NCBI RefSeq assembly: GCF_963966145.1
Contig: NC_091047.1
Coordinates: 29,140,001-29,204,000 of the forward strand
DNA from: Tenebrio molitor
Taxonomy: Eukaryota; Arthropoda; Insecta; Coleoptera; Tenebrionidae
Length of the DNA: 64,000 nucleotides
Reading direction: 5' to 3'
A model generated the notes under the pieces. That model ran no database searches and was not told where the DNA came from. It worked only from the letters and a program-made list of their open reading frames with translations. The position numbers and the translations under genes were made by a program. Positions 26,268 to 37,296 of the stretch are shown in pieces; the first letter of the stretch is position 1; each line of letters opens with the position of its first letter.

Positions 26268-26953
26268 CATAGGTATACCTACCTGGTTGATAATGTTTTA
26301 ATTTCTAGGTAGGTATGTGATATAGATGGAGGAACTACAATACTATAATCTATGATTATAATATTAAAAGTTCAAATTTACCTACGTCAAATTAACTCTG
26401 GGATTCAGATTTTTTTTTGAAAGTAATAAAAACATACAGGGGGGCTTTATTTGAAGTCATTCGCAAAGTTGCGTGTGCGCAAATCAGCAACATGCGAATC
26501 GGGAATCGTATTGCGCATATCGCTAAGCGACCGTTCACAATACCATTCGCATGTTGCTGATTTGCGCACACGCAACTTTGCGAATGACTTCAAATAAAGC
26601 CCCCCTGGTATTTCACGAGTGATATAATAACCTCGACGGAATTGAAAATGCAACCCACAATCCATTTGCAAAGAATGCAAAGCAAACCTGAATATGGACG
26701 CGGAGAATTTGCTTTGCAAATGTATTGTGGGTTGCATTTTCAATTCCATCGAGGTCATTATATCACTCGTGAAATACCTGTATATTTTTATTACTTGCAA
26801 AAAAACATCTGAATCCCAGAGTTAATTTGATGTAGGTAAATTTGAACTTTTAATATTATAATCATAGATTATAGTCATAGAGTTTATTGTAGTTCCTCCA
26901 TCTATACCACATACCTAGAAATTAAAACATTATCAACCAGGTATACCTATGAT
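26268..26953. repeat. Long foldback element with nested hairpins (686 bp)
   Basis: The left arm starts CATAGGTATACCTACCTGG at 26268 and pairs with the right arm ending at 26953, about 170 bp each, very similar, running through TTCAAATTTACCTACRTCAAA and CTCTGGGATTCAGAT. The left arm is interrupted by a 165-bp MITE at 26440-26604. The centre (26605-26780) is itself a palindrome bounded by CTGGTATTTCACGAGTG and its complement. A copy of the central part (CAAATTCTCCGCGTCCATATTC) also precedes the element at 26205-26267. It lies 3' of the RPS6KC1-like gene. Confidence 0.75.
26440..26604. mobile_element. Hairpin MITE, GGGGGCTTTATTTG ends, copy 1
   Basis: The arms of about 65 bp are almost perfect complements: GGGGGCTTTATTTGAAGTCA through GCAACATGCGAAT. 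Flanks are CAG and CTG, compatible with a 3-bp target duplication. The same element, 158 bp, is at 46695-46852. Confidence 0.75.
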
Positions 26954-27741
26954 TGCCTGTAATACTCGTAGGTAAAGTAACGCTTAAGGTATAAGATTAT
27001 ATGGCAGCACTAAAATTATCCCAATAATGGAAACCAATATTGGCGTTGAGATGGTTGTCTCGGCTCGTGCAGCTGCATCCCTTTTCCTTCGTTCAGGGCA
27101 GGGATTAAAAATTTGTGATAGAACATGTTTTTGCTGTTTATTGTAAATTTTGTTATTGTAACGAAATTCCCTTTAGTAGGTACTTTGTTCCTTGAAAACA
27201 GTAAAGATGATTTGCAACAGTATTGTATATTTAATAAATAAATATAATTTCGTCGGTACGCATTTGTTTTGAGGCCGGCCCTGGAATTCACAACAGAGAA
27301 TTGCCTGACGCATGATTTATGGTTGGGCTGACCGCTTACTGCAATTGCGACAAAAGGAACGTTTATCTCCGGTCAAATACTTTTAAAGGGCCATATAATC
27401 TTTGGCTACTATGTGTACCATTTTTGGTACACACTCGACCTTTACCTGCAAACTATGTGGTCAGATTTGGTACACATTTCACGACTCAATTAGATCCACT
27501 GTGAACCCTGTCCTGTACGGACACGATTTTCGTAGTTTACAAGGGAATTCTCGATAGTCGTAGTTTGTGAGTAAAGATTGGTGAAGCATTTCGAAAAAAA
27601 AATTACAAATGTCGCCTAGGTCACCTTTCTAATGCCTTTCTAACTACAAATGAATATAGACAAACAAAAAATGTCGTAGTTTGTGGGGACATTTTTCAAA
27701 ATATCCCCGTAGTAGCCAAAGTGTTAAGCGTTACTTTAAAT
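26954..27741. other. Intergenic stretch, no gene seen
   Basis: AT-rich DNA with several fortuitous open frames (for example 27016-27291 on the - strand and 27319-27504 on the + strand). No recognisable domain, RNA gene or clear element end was found. Confidence 0.5.
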
Positions 27742-28160
27742 ATGTGGCGTCGTTTTGAAGAGAACTGCGAAGAGGAGAAGATGGTCGACGTTGAAACAAT
27801 TTTTGATAATAACGAGGAAAATGAAGGTAAAAAAATATAAATAAGAGTGTATATTTTAATGCCAAATTATAACAGCGGTACCTGTAATTTTTACAGCAGG
27901 ACTGAAAAAAAAACGTAGGAAGCATTACTCTAACGATGCTAAAGAAATTACCTATAAGAAATGTCTACGAAAATGTATTAGAATCGGGATGTAAAGCTGT
28001 CGGTAAAGAAACAGCCCGATTAACGGGAGTCAACGAAACCACTGTTTCAAAAATTTGGAACCGAAACCCGGAAAATTTGTAAAGGAAAAAAAAAGGGAAT
28101 TAAAAGATAGCAATTATTCTGCAGCTGAATTGGATGCAATTAGGGATATCATATATCAAG
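27742..28160 (+). pseudogene. Broken transposase-like fragment with helix-turn-helix
   Basis: From an ATG at 27742 the reading MWRRFEENCEEEKMVDVETI leads to a possible short intron (GT at about 27828, AG at about 27899). A basic stretch follows, then a helix-turn-helix-like segment CKAVGKETARLTGVNETTVS near 27990-28055. After this the frame breaks, and SAAELDAIRDIIYQ follows in another frame. The style matches N-terminal regions of Tc1/mariner-related insect transposases. The catalytic part is missing; the CCGGGTGGGG element copy B starts 70 bp later. The host-gene alternative cannot be excluded. Confidence 0.4.
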
Positions 28161-28227
28161 TAATTCCGAAATTATTATTTAAAAATAATAATAAGAAGTG
28201 AGGGCGAAAACACAGCAAAAAGCAATA

Positions 28228-28965
28228 CCGGGTGGGGCATCGTATACGCGCACGCGAGAAATCGCGACTTCTAATTAAATAAAATTGTCGAAATTTTTCA
28301 CACTTACCTGGCTATTGGTAAGGTACATTTCATAATTTTTTGATAATTTTTCACTTACAAACAAAGCCAAAAAAAAAAATTAAATGTAAATTCCAACCAA
28401 AAAGTCAAATTCTGATTTTTATACTAACCTACCCAGATTCACTTCCTATAATTATTTACGAAATCAGCGGAAAAAAACACCAATTAGATTTTGAGTTAAA
28501 CGCAGTTTTATATTTCAACTTTCAAAATCATTTTTATTTATGATCTGCTACTTGTGCTGTCGTAAATTTAGGTGACAATGGAAACTGTCAATTTTATGGC
28601 AAAAAGGTTTAAAACGGTCGGCAATACCTTTTGTTGGGAAATTATACCATTGTGCCATAAATCAGGCGTCTGGTTTGCGTTTAAATAAAAAAGCGAATTA
28701 TTTAGCAAACCAAGTCAAAATTTGTAATTCAGGGTTTGATGCGCTAAGAGATACAGATTCATTTAGTGTAAAAATTTTATAGGTAAATGAACAGTTAATT
28801 TCAGAAAACTAATAAAACTGTTACGGCCTTATTTATTAACAACATTTTTTTTTTAAATTCTCAAATATACCTTATCAATAATTAGTTAGGTATATAAAAT
28901 TTCGACAATTTAATTTAATTAGAAGTCGCGAATTCTCGCGTGCGCGTATACGATGCCCCACCCGG
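28228..28965. mobile_element. TA-flanked CCGGGTGGGG element, copy B, 738 bp
   Basis: Terminal inverted repeats are well kept here: CCGGGTGGGGCATCGTATAC continues through GCGCACGCGAGAAATCGCGACTTCTAATTAA, and the complement ends at 28965. TA lies on both sides. The interior matches copy A (8082-8767) in reverse orientation. No transposase is present. Confidence 0.8.
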
Positions 28966-29963
28966 TATTTACCTGATGTTTGTCGGTTTGTCCTTCCTTG
29001 AGTCGGGAGTCGGCACTGCACAACAAAGGGGCAATAAAATTAAAGGGTATAATGGAATAATTTATGGTAGTTATAAGATGGTTGGCTGTCCTATTGTAAA
29101 ATTATTTACAATTTAAGTCAAAATTGACTATTTCTCTCATCTCAGAGGCAGTCGCGTCAGCTACCTGACCACCCCTCAACTCCGTGTAACAATACAGTTC
29201 ACAAATAAAATTGTTAAACCCAATCAGTGTATTAATAAAACAAAAAGGTCCTTCGAGCATTAAAAACTATAGTCGGTCTAAAGCCGATTAAACAGTATCC
29301 ATTTTAAAAGGATATTATGCCGACAAAATATTTTGCAAAACATTTAGTTGACAGCTAACAGAAATTCTAACCACAATAAAAGGCTGTTAAAGGCGTTTCG
29401 TTGAAATGTTTTACGACGAATGCAAAAAACCGCATTTGTAACATTGTAACATCAATCGAAAAACTTGAATTCAAACAGCTCGCACAAATGATGGAGGCGC
29501 CAGGATATTTTTCGTAATAAAAATACAATAGACGCGTTATGGTTTGAACTAAATTCAATCTAAAAACAGTGTTTGGTGAATTTAATTGTGACGAATCGAA
29601 TGCAAAACATCGCAAGATTTTTCTTCTCCTCTCGACACCACACACTTCGGACGCACCTCTGCAAACCGCGTTTTTGTTGTAGGTACTATTGCGTTCATTA
29701 CATTTTGGACATAATTTTTCTGTCATATAAAAAAATACTCATGCTTTATTGAAATTGTCACACAGGAATGATGAGATTGTTGTCAAATTTATCTACAATT
29801 AGTCAATATGAGCGATGATAAAATAAAAGTTTATGATTTTTTAGTTTTTATTAATTAAAACCTCGTTGTATTCTATTTGTCTGATTTTTAAAACTTCTTA
29901 AATGCTTTGTCAGTAAATCTGACAATTGACACAACAATCAAAATTAAGGTTATTAATACACAA
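28966..29963. other. Intergenic stretch, no gene seen
   Basis: A 119-codon open frame at 29367-29726 (- strand) has two CxxC-like pairs but no recognisable fold and no similarity I know. I treat it as chance. No element ends were identified. Confidence 0.45.
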
Positions 29964-31049
29964 GAGCGCATTCATAAAATATGGGCGAAAGTAGAGTGTG
30001 GGGAATATCACGTGACTGCAATGTCGCTCCGGCATTATGAACGGAATCGGGTAAACGCGCGTTTTTTGTTTTTGTAAATGTCAACATTGTCAACTCACAC
30101 TTAATTGTCATTTATTTAACCACCTGATTAAAAATGCAATTTGACGAAAGAAAAAGAAAATTAATTATTTCTGGAGCAATTTGTTCTGCAAACTTTTTTC
30201 CGCTGTAAATTTGTAATCACCGGATTCAATACAGCTTGGGAAGAAGAGGATATAAGTGGTTGCAAAACAGACAATTTCAAATCCATTTCCGGGTCAGCCA
30301 TTCCAGTTTCGAAAAGTTTGTCCCCATTATTGAAAACATGAGTAAGAAATGTATAAAATAGTATATTAAAGAACGAGTTTTATAAGGGTTGATTTGGCGC
30401 ACGAGTCCCAAGTGTAGAAAACGACCCGTAGGGGAGTTTTGTATGGGACGAGTGCGCCAATGCCCTTATAAAAACGAGTTTTTTATGTTATTTTTTAGAA
30501 TTTGCACCTTTGTTTTAATTTTTAGATAAAAAAATTAAATTTTCAAATTCTAGGGATATTTGTATTAATTGGTAATTCAAGGTAACAGATGCAACTACAT
30601 CTGCAACAGATGTTAAAAAGTAGAGTTTGAACATTAATATTGGAAGTTTTTTGGTGTAAATGACAATAATACACTGAAATATTGATACAAATTTTCTTAG
30701 AGATCTATTAAACTACGAGTGCTTTAAGAGATAGCCATAAACGACTCCAAATTGAATACAATAATAGACCTATTAGAGACGCAGATTCTAAAAACACTTG
30801 TTAAATAGTAATTTTTTTCACGCCGCCGGCGCTTTACTGCCGGTAGATACTTGACAGACGTCAAATCTGACGTATGGGTAAGTTTTCCCGTACCGCTAGA
30901 CATCGGTAACATGGGCACGCTCCTTGTGTCACTCTAAACATTTGTGAACGATCTGGGGTAGTGTGATGATTCCCCCAATTTTAATTTATGAACGGTGTTT
31001 GGGTAAGCTTTATACATTATACCCACCCAAAATATTTATGAACGCGCTC
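29964..31049. repeat. Foldback-like element with GAGCGCRTTCATAAA ends
   Basis: GAGCGCATTCATAAAATATGGGCG at 29964 is answered by the near-complement ending ATTTATGAACGCGCTC at 31049. TTATGAACG-type motifs recur inside both arms. A further semi-palindrome (GGCGCACGAG...) occupies 30388-30476. No coding content is recognised. Confidence 0.4.
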
Positions 31050-31202
31050 CTACTAGGTCGTTTTAGAATGTATGACAGCACGATGACATGTCCAAAATTT
31101 ACTGACTGCGACCGTACCATGTGATAATGATTTTCCCAAATTCACTTAGAAAATTTCGAAGTTTTATTAAAAACAAAACAAAATACAGACTTATAAACTA
31201 CA

Positions 31203-34200
31203 CTATTCGCTCTCGGTGTTCCCGTTGCTTTGCGTTAGGAATACTTGTTGAGGCGCTGAATTTTGCTGAGCCACCTGAAAAAAATGCGACTGTCGATTAC
31301 TTCAGAATGCGGCGTTGTCATTGAGTGTTGCCAATCAATGGAAAATTAAAACTGTGTAATATGTAAATTCCGTTCACATCAATCGTGGTAGTCAGATTCG
31401 CGCACAACTTTTGAATTATCACAATAATAAATATCACAACTGATCAATTATGCAGGGTATTTTTTAAATACACGTACAAAAAAAACAAACAAAACGGTAA
31501 TAAAATGAAGTTGCTTTGTGAGACCTGTCAGCTAGAGCTAATCGTGAGTAAAAATGAATACCTTTGAAGAAATGACCAACATGCTACATGTCAGATCTGA
31601 ACTCCATTCGAGGTACGGAAACAGCGTGTCCTTGTCAAATTCTTTGCGCAACAAATGCAACATGATTTTATTCGCTTTTCCATTCCTTAGCGCCAGACTT
31701 GTTCTGACTGTATGGAAAATCATCAACTACCCCAAGTATACTCCTTTGGAACGGGTTCATTAAGCAGGTGACAAGTGGTCTTGATTTTTATGGCTCAAAA
31801 ATTATTTTCCTCTCATTTATCCGCACCCCACCTACTGATTACGATACGGTGTTCATATCACCTTTTGAAGCCAGTGAGAGAAGTAAAGGTCATTTTCAAA
31901 AAACCTGCTTCGTGACTTTTGATGAACCACTGTTCTTTAAGACCAGAGATATTGTTGAGGGTCGCCAACATTCTGAGTTAAGCTGCGTGGTTGTGAGGCT
32001 TGGAGAGTTCCATCTCCTCATGTCATTCATGGGTTGTATCGGTGCAATAATGGCAGGGAGTTGCTTGAAGGCGCTATTTATGACCTGGACAAGATGCTGA
32101 ATGGTCATGCATATTCACGAGCTGTACGAGCACACATTTTGACTAATCTGATATTGGCTGGCATTATTTTGGATGAGGTAGACTTGAGTGGGAAAGAAAG
32201 AGCCGAAACTGAGAATAAGCTACGTGAGACTGAGAGGTCTCTCATCTTGTTTGTAAAGGAAAATAGGACTTACCAAAGCCTAAAAGCCAAATTCAAAATT
32301 GCATTGCATAATTTGGAAGGTAATCAAAGCTGTGGGACCAATCTTTTCACACCTCTACTCCCGTAAAACTATTCATCCAGGCAGAGCGTCAGGGTGATTA
32401 AGAACCTTCACCTGTATACTATCGATAAAATGCTACCTTGTTTTCATTCAGTTGGTCACTATTTCTTCACAAAGAGTGCCCACTTATATTTGCAAGATAT
32501 GATGGCTCTAGAACAGCGGATTGATCCAACTGAATTTAAGATATTCATAGAACAAAATTTTACAATCCGCCGATCCGATAAATTTTGGCCCGGCCTATGG
32601 TCAGATTTGATTGCTGATGTGGTTTATGAAATGCTACGGTGGAGGGTGGATTGACACATGTGCGTGGAATCTCCAGCAGTGAGCTAGCACAGTGGACCGT
32701 AAAAATGGGGTTCATTATAAACATACTTGTATATGCCAGGACATGTACCCGCCGGACCTCAAATTAAAGCGCGCCAATGAATGAGAGGAAAATAATTCTC
32801 GGTCGATCAAAATCAAGACCACTTTTCACTTGCTCCATGAACCCGTTCCAAACGAACATACTTGGGGTGTTCGATGATTTTCCATACAATCAGAACCAGA
32901 ACAAGTCTGGCGCTGAGGGCAGTATTTCTCCACCAAGTTCACAGACTCTTCAAGTTGTTAACCACACATACTAAATTACGTTAAAATAATTTATTTGATC
33001 GGTTTAGGCCCTATACGTGATGTTTGATGCGCTGAAAACTTGTTTTCATTTATTTTTCCCAAATTCCATCTTTCGAGGTTTTTGGTTATATGCCACTTTT
33101 TAGAGAAGCATTGGACCTGCAGCTGCCCGTCAGATCTCAATTTAAAGCTAAATAAATACATTTCAAGTTCATTGCCCATGACTTTTTTCATGGGACGATA
33201 TTTAATAAAATAAGAGACGTAAACAAAAAATTTTTACTTCTTGGAAAAAATACCCAATTTTTAAAGAGCTCTACCTCGGAAACTGCTGCATGCACAAAGT
33301 TCGCTTGGGCCTCAAACTGTAGCGAATTTAATTTAGTTTAAAAAAGGTAACTTCAACTTTTTCTGTGAGACTCATATCTCAGGAGATATTGAGCAACAAC
33401 TGAAAATAGTGCCAAAATTTTGTTGTTCTTCGGCTACCACGCAGCGCGCACAAATCTTTCGAAGTTGCAAATTTGGTGTTTTACTCTTGGCTGAGATCCA
33501 AACAACATATTAAAAAATTAGAACTACATGACCTTTTGCAATGTCGGACCCTTTTTTATGTTTATATTGACTGGACTCAGACTACTATATCGTCAAAAAG
33601 TCAATATGAGGAAATTGGGATCAGACCAGAAGAAAACAAAATTATTTTTGCAATAAAATTTGAATTCTACGGCACTGGTTCGTTAGAAACTTCAATTTCA
33701 GTACCAATTTATAACGCCAAAATTTTGGATTTTTCGAAGTGTCCGCAACTATCCAACGACAGATTATTGTTTATTTATTAAGCTCTCTATATGGTTGGAG
33801 TTACTGTACGAGGATTTTTACTGGTAAGTCTAAAAGAGTATCTCACTTTGATCAACATAATCTTAAGTCTCTCATGCTTACCTTATTACATTTATAATGT
33901 TGGGTGCTGTTACTGTAATTTCGACAGTTAATGTAATTTATAGTATTTTATTTCTTGTAACTACTTTGGCAATTTTTTACAGCAAACCTGTTCACCGTTT
34001 TAGTGTCAAATTACCTGAATCAGGTGAGGCTGTGAGGTTGCAATGGGGGTCGTTTGTATAATGACGGGCTGCGACGTGTTCCCTTGTAGCTGCATTTTAA
34101 TCATCTGCAGTTGCTGTGGAGTCAGATTTATCTGAAAAATCTCTAAATGAATCAATCAGTTCAAGCTAACCCAACAATTTCTTACCGGAATTTGTTGTAT

Positions 34201-35110
34201 TTCTCCGCTAGGGGTTACTATCTGCTGCACGATTTGTACATTTCCGGGCTGACTTTGGGCGATCGCTTGTCCCGCTTGAATCAGTACTGGGGTTTGTGCT
34301 GCAGACGTGTTAGGAGGAGACGCACTCGCCGCATTCTTCAACAAACAAATTAACACTCGTTTTACTACAAATTGCTACAAACCTGGTCGATTGTGTTGAC
34401 TTGTACGGTTTGTACTTGCTGGGGTTGTACTATCTGTATGGCCCCCTGAGCTTGTGTGACGTTCGTTGGTGACGTCGCTGCCGTCGTGGCAGTGTTCTGT
34501 TGCAGGTTCGCATGATGCTGTTGAGCAAGTTGGAAGTAGTAGACTTGGTCCGAACCAGAGGAGCGCGTCGCATCTTCTCTCGGCTTAGCTGGCTTCATGT
34601 CATCTCTAGGCACTATGTCTATGAGGAAGTCAAACTGGTCATACTTGGAGATGGCCATGGCGATGTCGTTGCGTTGCAAGGTGCGTCTCTTGTTGTCTTC
34701 AGTGTGGATCCACGCACGCAACGTCAGCTCTTGAATGAAGATTTCTGCTGCTTTTGCGAACAGTAAGGGGGCTTCGGCCGAAATCATTTTTACGTCTTCG
34801 TCTAGTTTCATGATTTTTTTTATCCTGGCGAGGGGTAGAACTTGCTGCTTCAAGTCCATCTAGAAGTGTGTACGTTGGGACATGTGCAAAGCATCTCAAC
34901 AGACTTACATTTCGTATTGCTTTGATGTCTTCGAGAGCTTTGGGCCAGAATTGATTGAGGACATTTTGGGCCTCGCTTTGCGTTTGGCACTGATCTTCAA
35001 CGCATTGTGTTTCCGTTTTATCTTCCGTGGCTTCAGTCCTGCGACACAAACGTAAGCTAACTTCGAGTTATTTTCAGTTCTACTCACGTATTCAGGTAAT
35101 AAACGGACAT
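31203..35110 (-). CDS. Nf-YC: Nuclear transcription factor Y subunit gamma (NF-YC), copy 2
   Basis: Exons in coding order are 35110-35088, 35038-34909, 34859-34383, 34335-34186, 34131-34015 and 31274-31203 (TAG). Every exon has the same length as in copy 1, giving 969 nt and 322 aa. The histone-fold region reads the same as in copy 1 (LPLARIKKIMK, DEDVKMISAEAP, ELTLRAWIHTEDNKRR). Differences are confined to the N-terminal tail (NTTEATED versus NTAEASED) and the Gln/Thr-rich part (NTATTAATSPTN versus NTPTTAAASPTS). Introns are retained, so this is a DNA duplication and not a retrocopy. Intron 5 is 2740 nt against 143 nt in copy 1, because of inserted transposon-like sequence. A - strand AATAAA is at 31168-31163. 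Both copies appear functional by sequence. Confidence 0.92.
31554..32975 (+). pseudogene. Transposase-like ORF cluster of unassigned class, in NF-YC copy 2 intron 5
   Basis: Overlapping broken frames at 31554-31763, 31768-32100, 32034-32366 and 32394-32654 read on the + strand, antisense to NF-YC. Together they carry SGLDFYGSKIIFLSFI, TFDEPLFFKT, VVRLGEFHLLMSFMG, NGHAYSRAVRAHILTNL and SAHLYLQDMMALEQ, in that order. These resemble, from memory, a family of long hypothetical proteins repeated in arthropod and cnidarian genomes with a VRLGGFH-LMSF motif. An RNase H-like transposase is a guess. About 145 bp from 31670-31815 recur inverted at 32775-32920, so the copy is rearranged. No terminal repeats were found. 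Confidence 0.45.
32976..34014. other. Remainder of NF-YC copy 2 intron 5
   Basis: A 102-codon open frame at 33473-33781 (+ strand) is not recognised and may belong to the inserted element or be chance. No element ends were identified. Confidence 0.4.
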
Positions 35111-35148
35111 TTTGTGTTTGTTTTCAGGAGTTTTTGAGTTGTGCGAGA

Positions 35149-35216
35149 TATATTTAAAGCTAAATTGACCGCCTCAGATAACCAATCACTATTTACTTGT
35201 GCTCGTCCAATCCAAT
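35149..35216 (-). promoter_or_regulatory. NF-YC copy 2 promoter: three CCAAT boxes and TATA-like tract
   Basis: CCAAT is at 35182-35186, 35207-35211 and 35212-35216 (+ strand), with the AT tract TATATTTAA at 35149-35157, all just upstream of the NF-YC ATG (35110). Spacing and sequence match copy 1. The region also separates NF-YC from the small gene upstream, whose stop codon is at 35374. Confidence 0.55.
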
Positions 35217-35373
35217 GCCCTTTGATGATTAAAACAATATGGCGATCGTTCAGTATTATTTACTGTCATTGGGTCAGAGGGCACCACTAGCCCAAATAAA
35301 ACATAAATATCAAAACAAATTCATTCTGATTATTGAACAATAGTTCTTTTACAAAAATAATACAACAAAATTA

Positions 35374-35757
35374 TTATATTTTGGGTTTCTTTGGACTCTT
35401 GTTGGCCACAGTTCCTAGTTTTCGTTTGAGTGAATCACTTTCATCTGTTTCGCTGTCACTCCCTTCACCTTCATCAATATTCATTTGTTCTGTAAAAATT
35501 TAAATAATGACTTTGTAATAACAATAACTGTTTTTGATTCATTTCCTACCTCCTCCAGATTTTTCTTTCTCCACAAGCTCCGTCAAGTACACGTTCACAT
35601 TTTTTTGGGTGGTTTTTAAAGTTTTCGTGTAATTTGTCCAATTTTTGTTATTGAAATTAATAGGTTCGTTTATACTCTTCAATATGTTGCCATTTCGGTG
35701 AACTTTGATTGTTATTACACCTTCGTTTGTCATTTTGACATTTCCAGTAGAACTCAT
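35374..35757 (-). CDS. Small acidic-tailed protein, 107 aa (possible GON7-like KEOPS subunit)
   Basis: Two exons, 35757-35550 and 35489-35374 (TAA), total 324 nt and join in phase across a 60-nt intron (GTAGGA...TTACAG). The N-terminal 70 residues include VITIKVHRNGNILKSIN, NNKNWTNYTKTLKTTQKN and VNVYLTELVEKEK, suggesting strands then a helix. The tail is acidic and Ser-rich (DEGEGSDSETDESDS) and ends with a basic KSPKKPKI. A helix with an L-x-x-LV-x-E pattern, an acidic stretch and a KxPK end recall metazoan GON7 of the KEOPS tRNA-modification complex, but this is weak. It is on the same strand as NF-YC copy 2, 263 bp upstream of its ATG. The paralogue at 20188-20583 is dead. Confidence 0.7.
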
Positions 35758-36059
35758 GCACACTGATACTGCGCGTGAGAACTACTCATTTTATCTATTC
35801 TGTCGAATAGTTCAAATAATGCTCGAATAGAATCTCCGATAGAATGTCTGCAAGTAGGTAGTTCACTCGTACTTAATAAAACGCATTGATCTTTATCTAG
35901 GTCTCTGTCTGGGGTACACCATAGAGAGCAGTGATATACATATTAATTTCTGATAATAAAATATAGTAATATCGACAACACAACTGGATTAATTTTTCCT
36001 GTTTTTCTTTATTTTTTTTTTTTTAAATATGTATAGAGGTGACCCAGAATGAATCTATA

Positions 36060-36837
36060 CAGTGAGTTTTTTTTAAGACTGGCCATAGGGTTTTACATGC
36101 TAATTTTTCAACCCCCTGTTAACTTTGTTCCGATGAAAATATTCAAACCATTTTTGGAATAAAATTGGAAGATCTTTTAAACTATCGGATAAATTACAAT
36201 TTAATATCCCAAACTGTCGAAAAAGTTGTGAAAAAAATATTTTTTTTTGTTCGACACTGTCAGAATTTGAGAATTTTCTCCTGTGTGAACGGATTTTGAT
36301 AAATTTGACAACTTGTCAAAACAAAACGTCAAGCTAATTTTATAGATTTTCAGCAATTTGGAGCCTTTGAGGGGCTCGTCGAACAAAAAAACGTTGTATT
36401 CAACTCGTTCTTGTGTAATTTGGGCTTTTTTTGGCACTCGTGGACCTTTAAAACTCTCGTTTCACTCGAGTTTTAAACTGGCCCACTCATGCCAAAAAAA
36501 GGCCAAATTACACACAAACTCGTCAAATAAACTACTATTAGCGCGCCGAAAGCGTCCAAAAGTGGAGATCGTCAGGTGCAGGTTGAGTCGACAATGGCGC
36601 TACTCTGGCGGCCGCTCGACGTACTATTATTTCGGCGCCCTAAAAGTATTTTTTTCATGATTTTTTTCACACTTCTTCGACAGTTTGGGATATTAAATTG
36701 TAATCTATCCGATAGTTTAAAAAATCTTCCAACTTTGTTCCAAAAATGGTTTGAATATTTTTATCGGAACAAAAGTTAACAGGGGGTTGAAAAATTAGCA
36801 TGTAAAACCCTATGGCCAGTCTTAAAAAAACTCACTG
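36060..36837. mobile_element. TA-flanked foldback element, CAGTGAG ends, 778 bp
   Basis: Terminal inverted repeats of about 190 bp start CAGTGAGTTTTTTTTAAGAC and pair with the complement ending at 36837. TA flanks both ends. The loop (36345-36530) holds a second, imperfect stem around GGCACTCGTGGACC and CTCATGCC. Open frames inside are shared by the two arms and are not protein-like. Confidence 0.75.
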
Positions 36838-37271
36838 TATAATTTTAAAGGAAGATTCCTTAGGCAATAACTAACGTTATTTCTTTGAATGTGGGATCAA
36901 TTATTTGTTGTTACTGAATTATAATAAGATAAACAAAAATGATGCTAATTTTAGATAGGTAGGTACAGTTCTACGGTCTGATCAAGAATGACCAATGACT
37001 GAATCTGTTGGTGACAAAAAAGATTTCTTAACTAAACAGATTAACTTCTTTGTTCTGTGGTAATACAGGAACTGACAGGTTCAGAAAAGAGGTCTTATGC
37101 TCATTTAAGAAATTGCGTTACTTTAAGACGGAAATTTGAACGTGTCCAAACGCTCCCCGCTGTCCATTCTCTGTCTGTTCTTCGTACGTCTACATCTCAG
37201 AATACTTCTTTTATATGCCTACATACTGTTATTAGTTATTACTATTGCTTTGTAAGATTAATTGAGTGATC
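36838..37271. other. Intergenic stretch, no gene seen
   Basis: AT-rich DNA. TCTGATCAAGAATGACCAAT near 36977 resembles part of the MITE at 60196-60447. Nothing else was recognised. Confidence 0.4.
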
Positions 37272-37296
37272 ACCTGCACTAAATAAATACCTACAT

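Noticed and set aside
29367..29726. Zinc-finger-like protein (CPKC... with later CAS C)
   Set aside because: Cysteine spacing fits no known finger, there are no splice sites or neighbours supporting a gene, and composition matches surrounding AT-rich DNA.
31203..35110. NF-YC copy 2 as a processed pseudogene
   Set aside because: All five introns are retained and every exon is open with the same lengths as copy 1.
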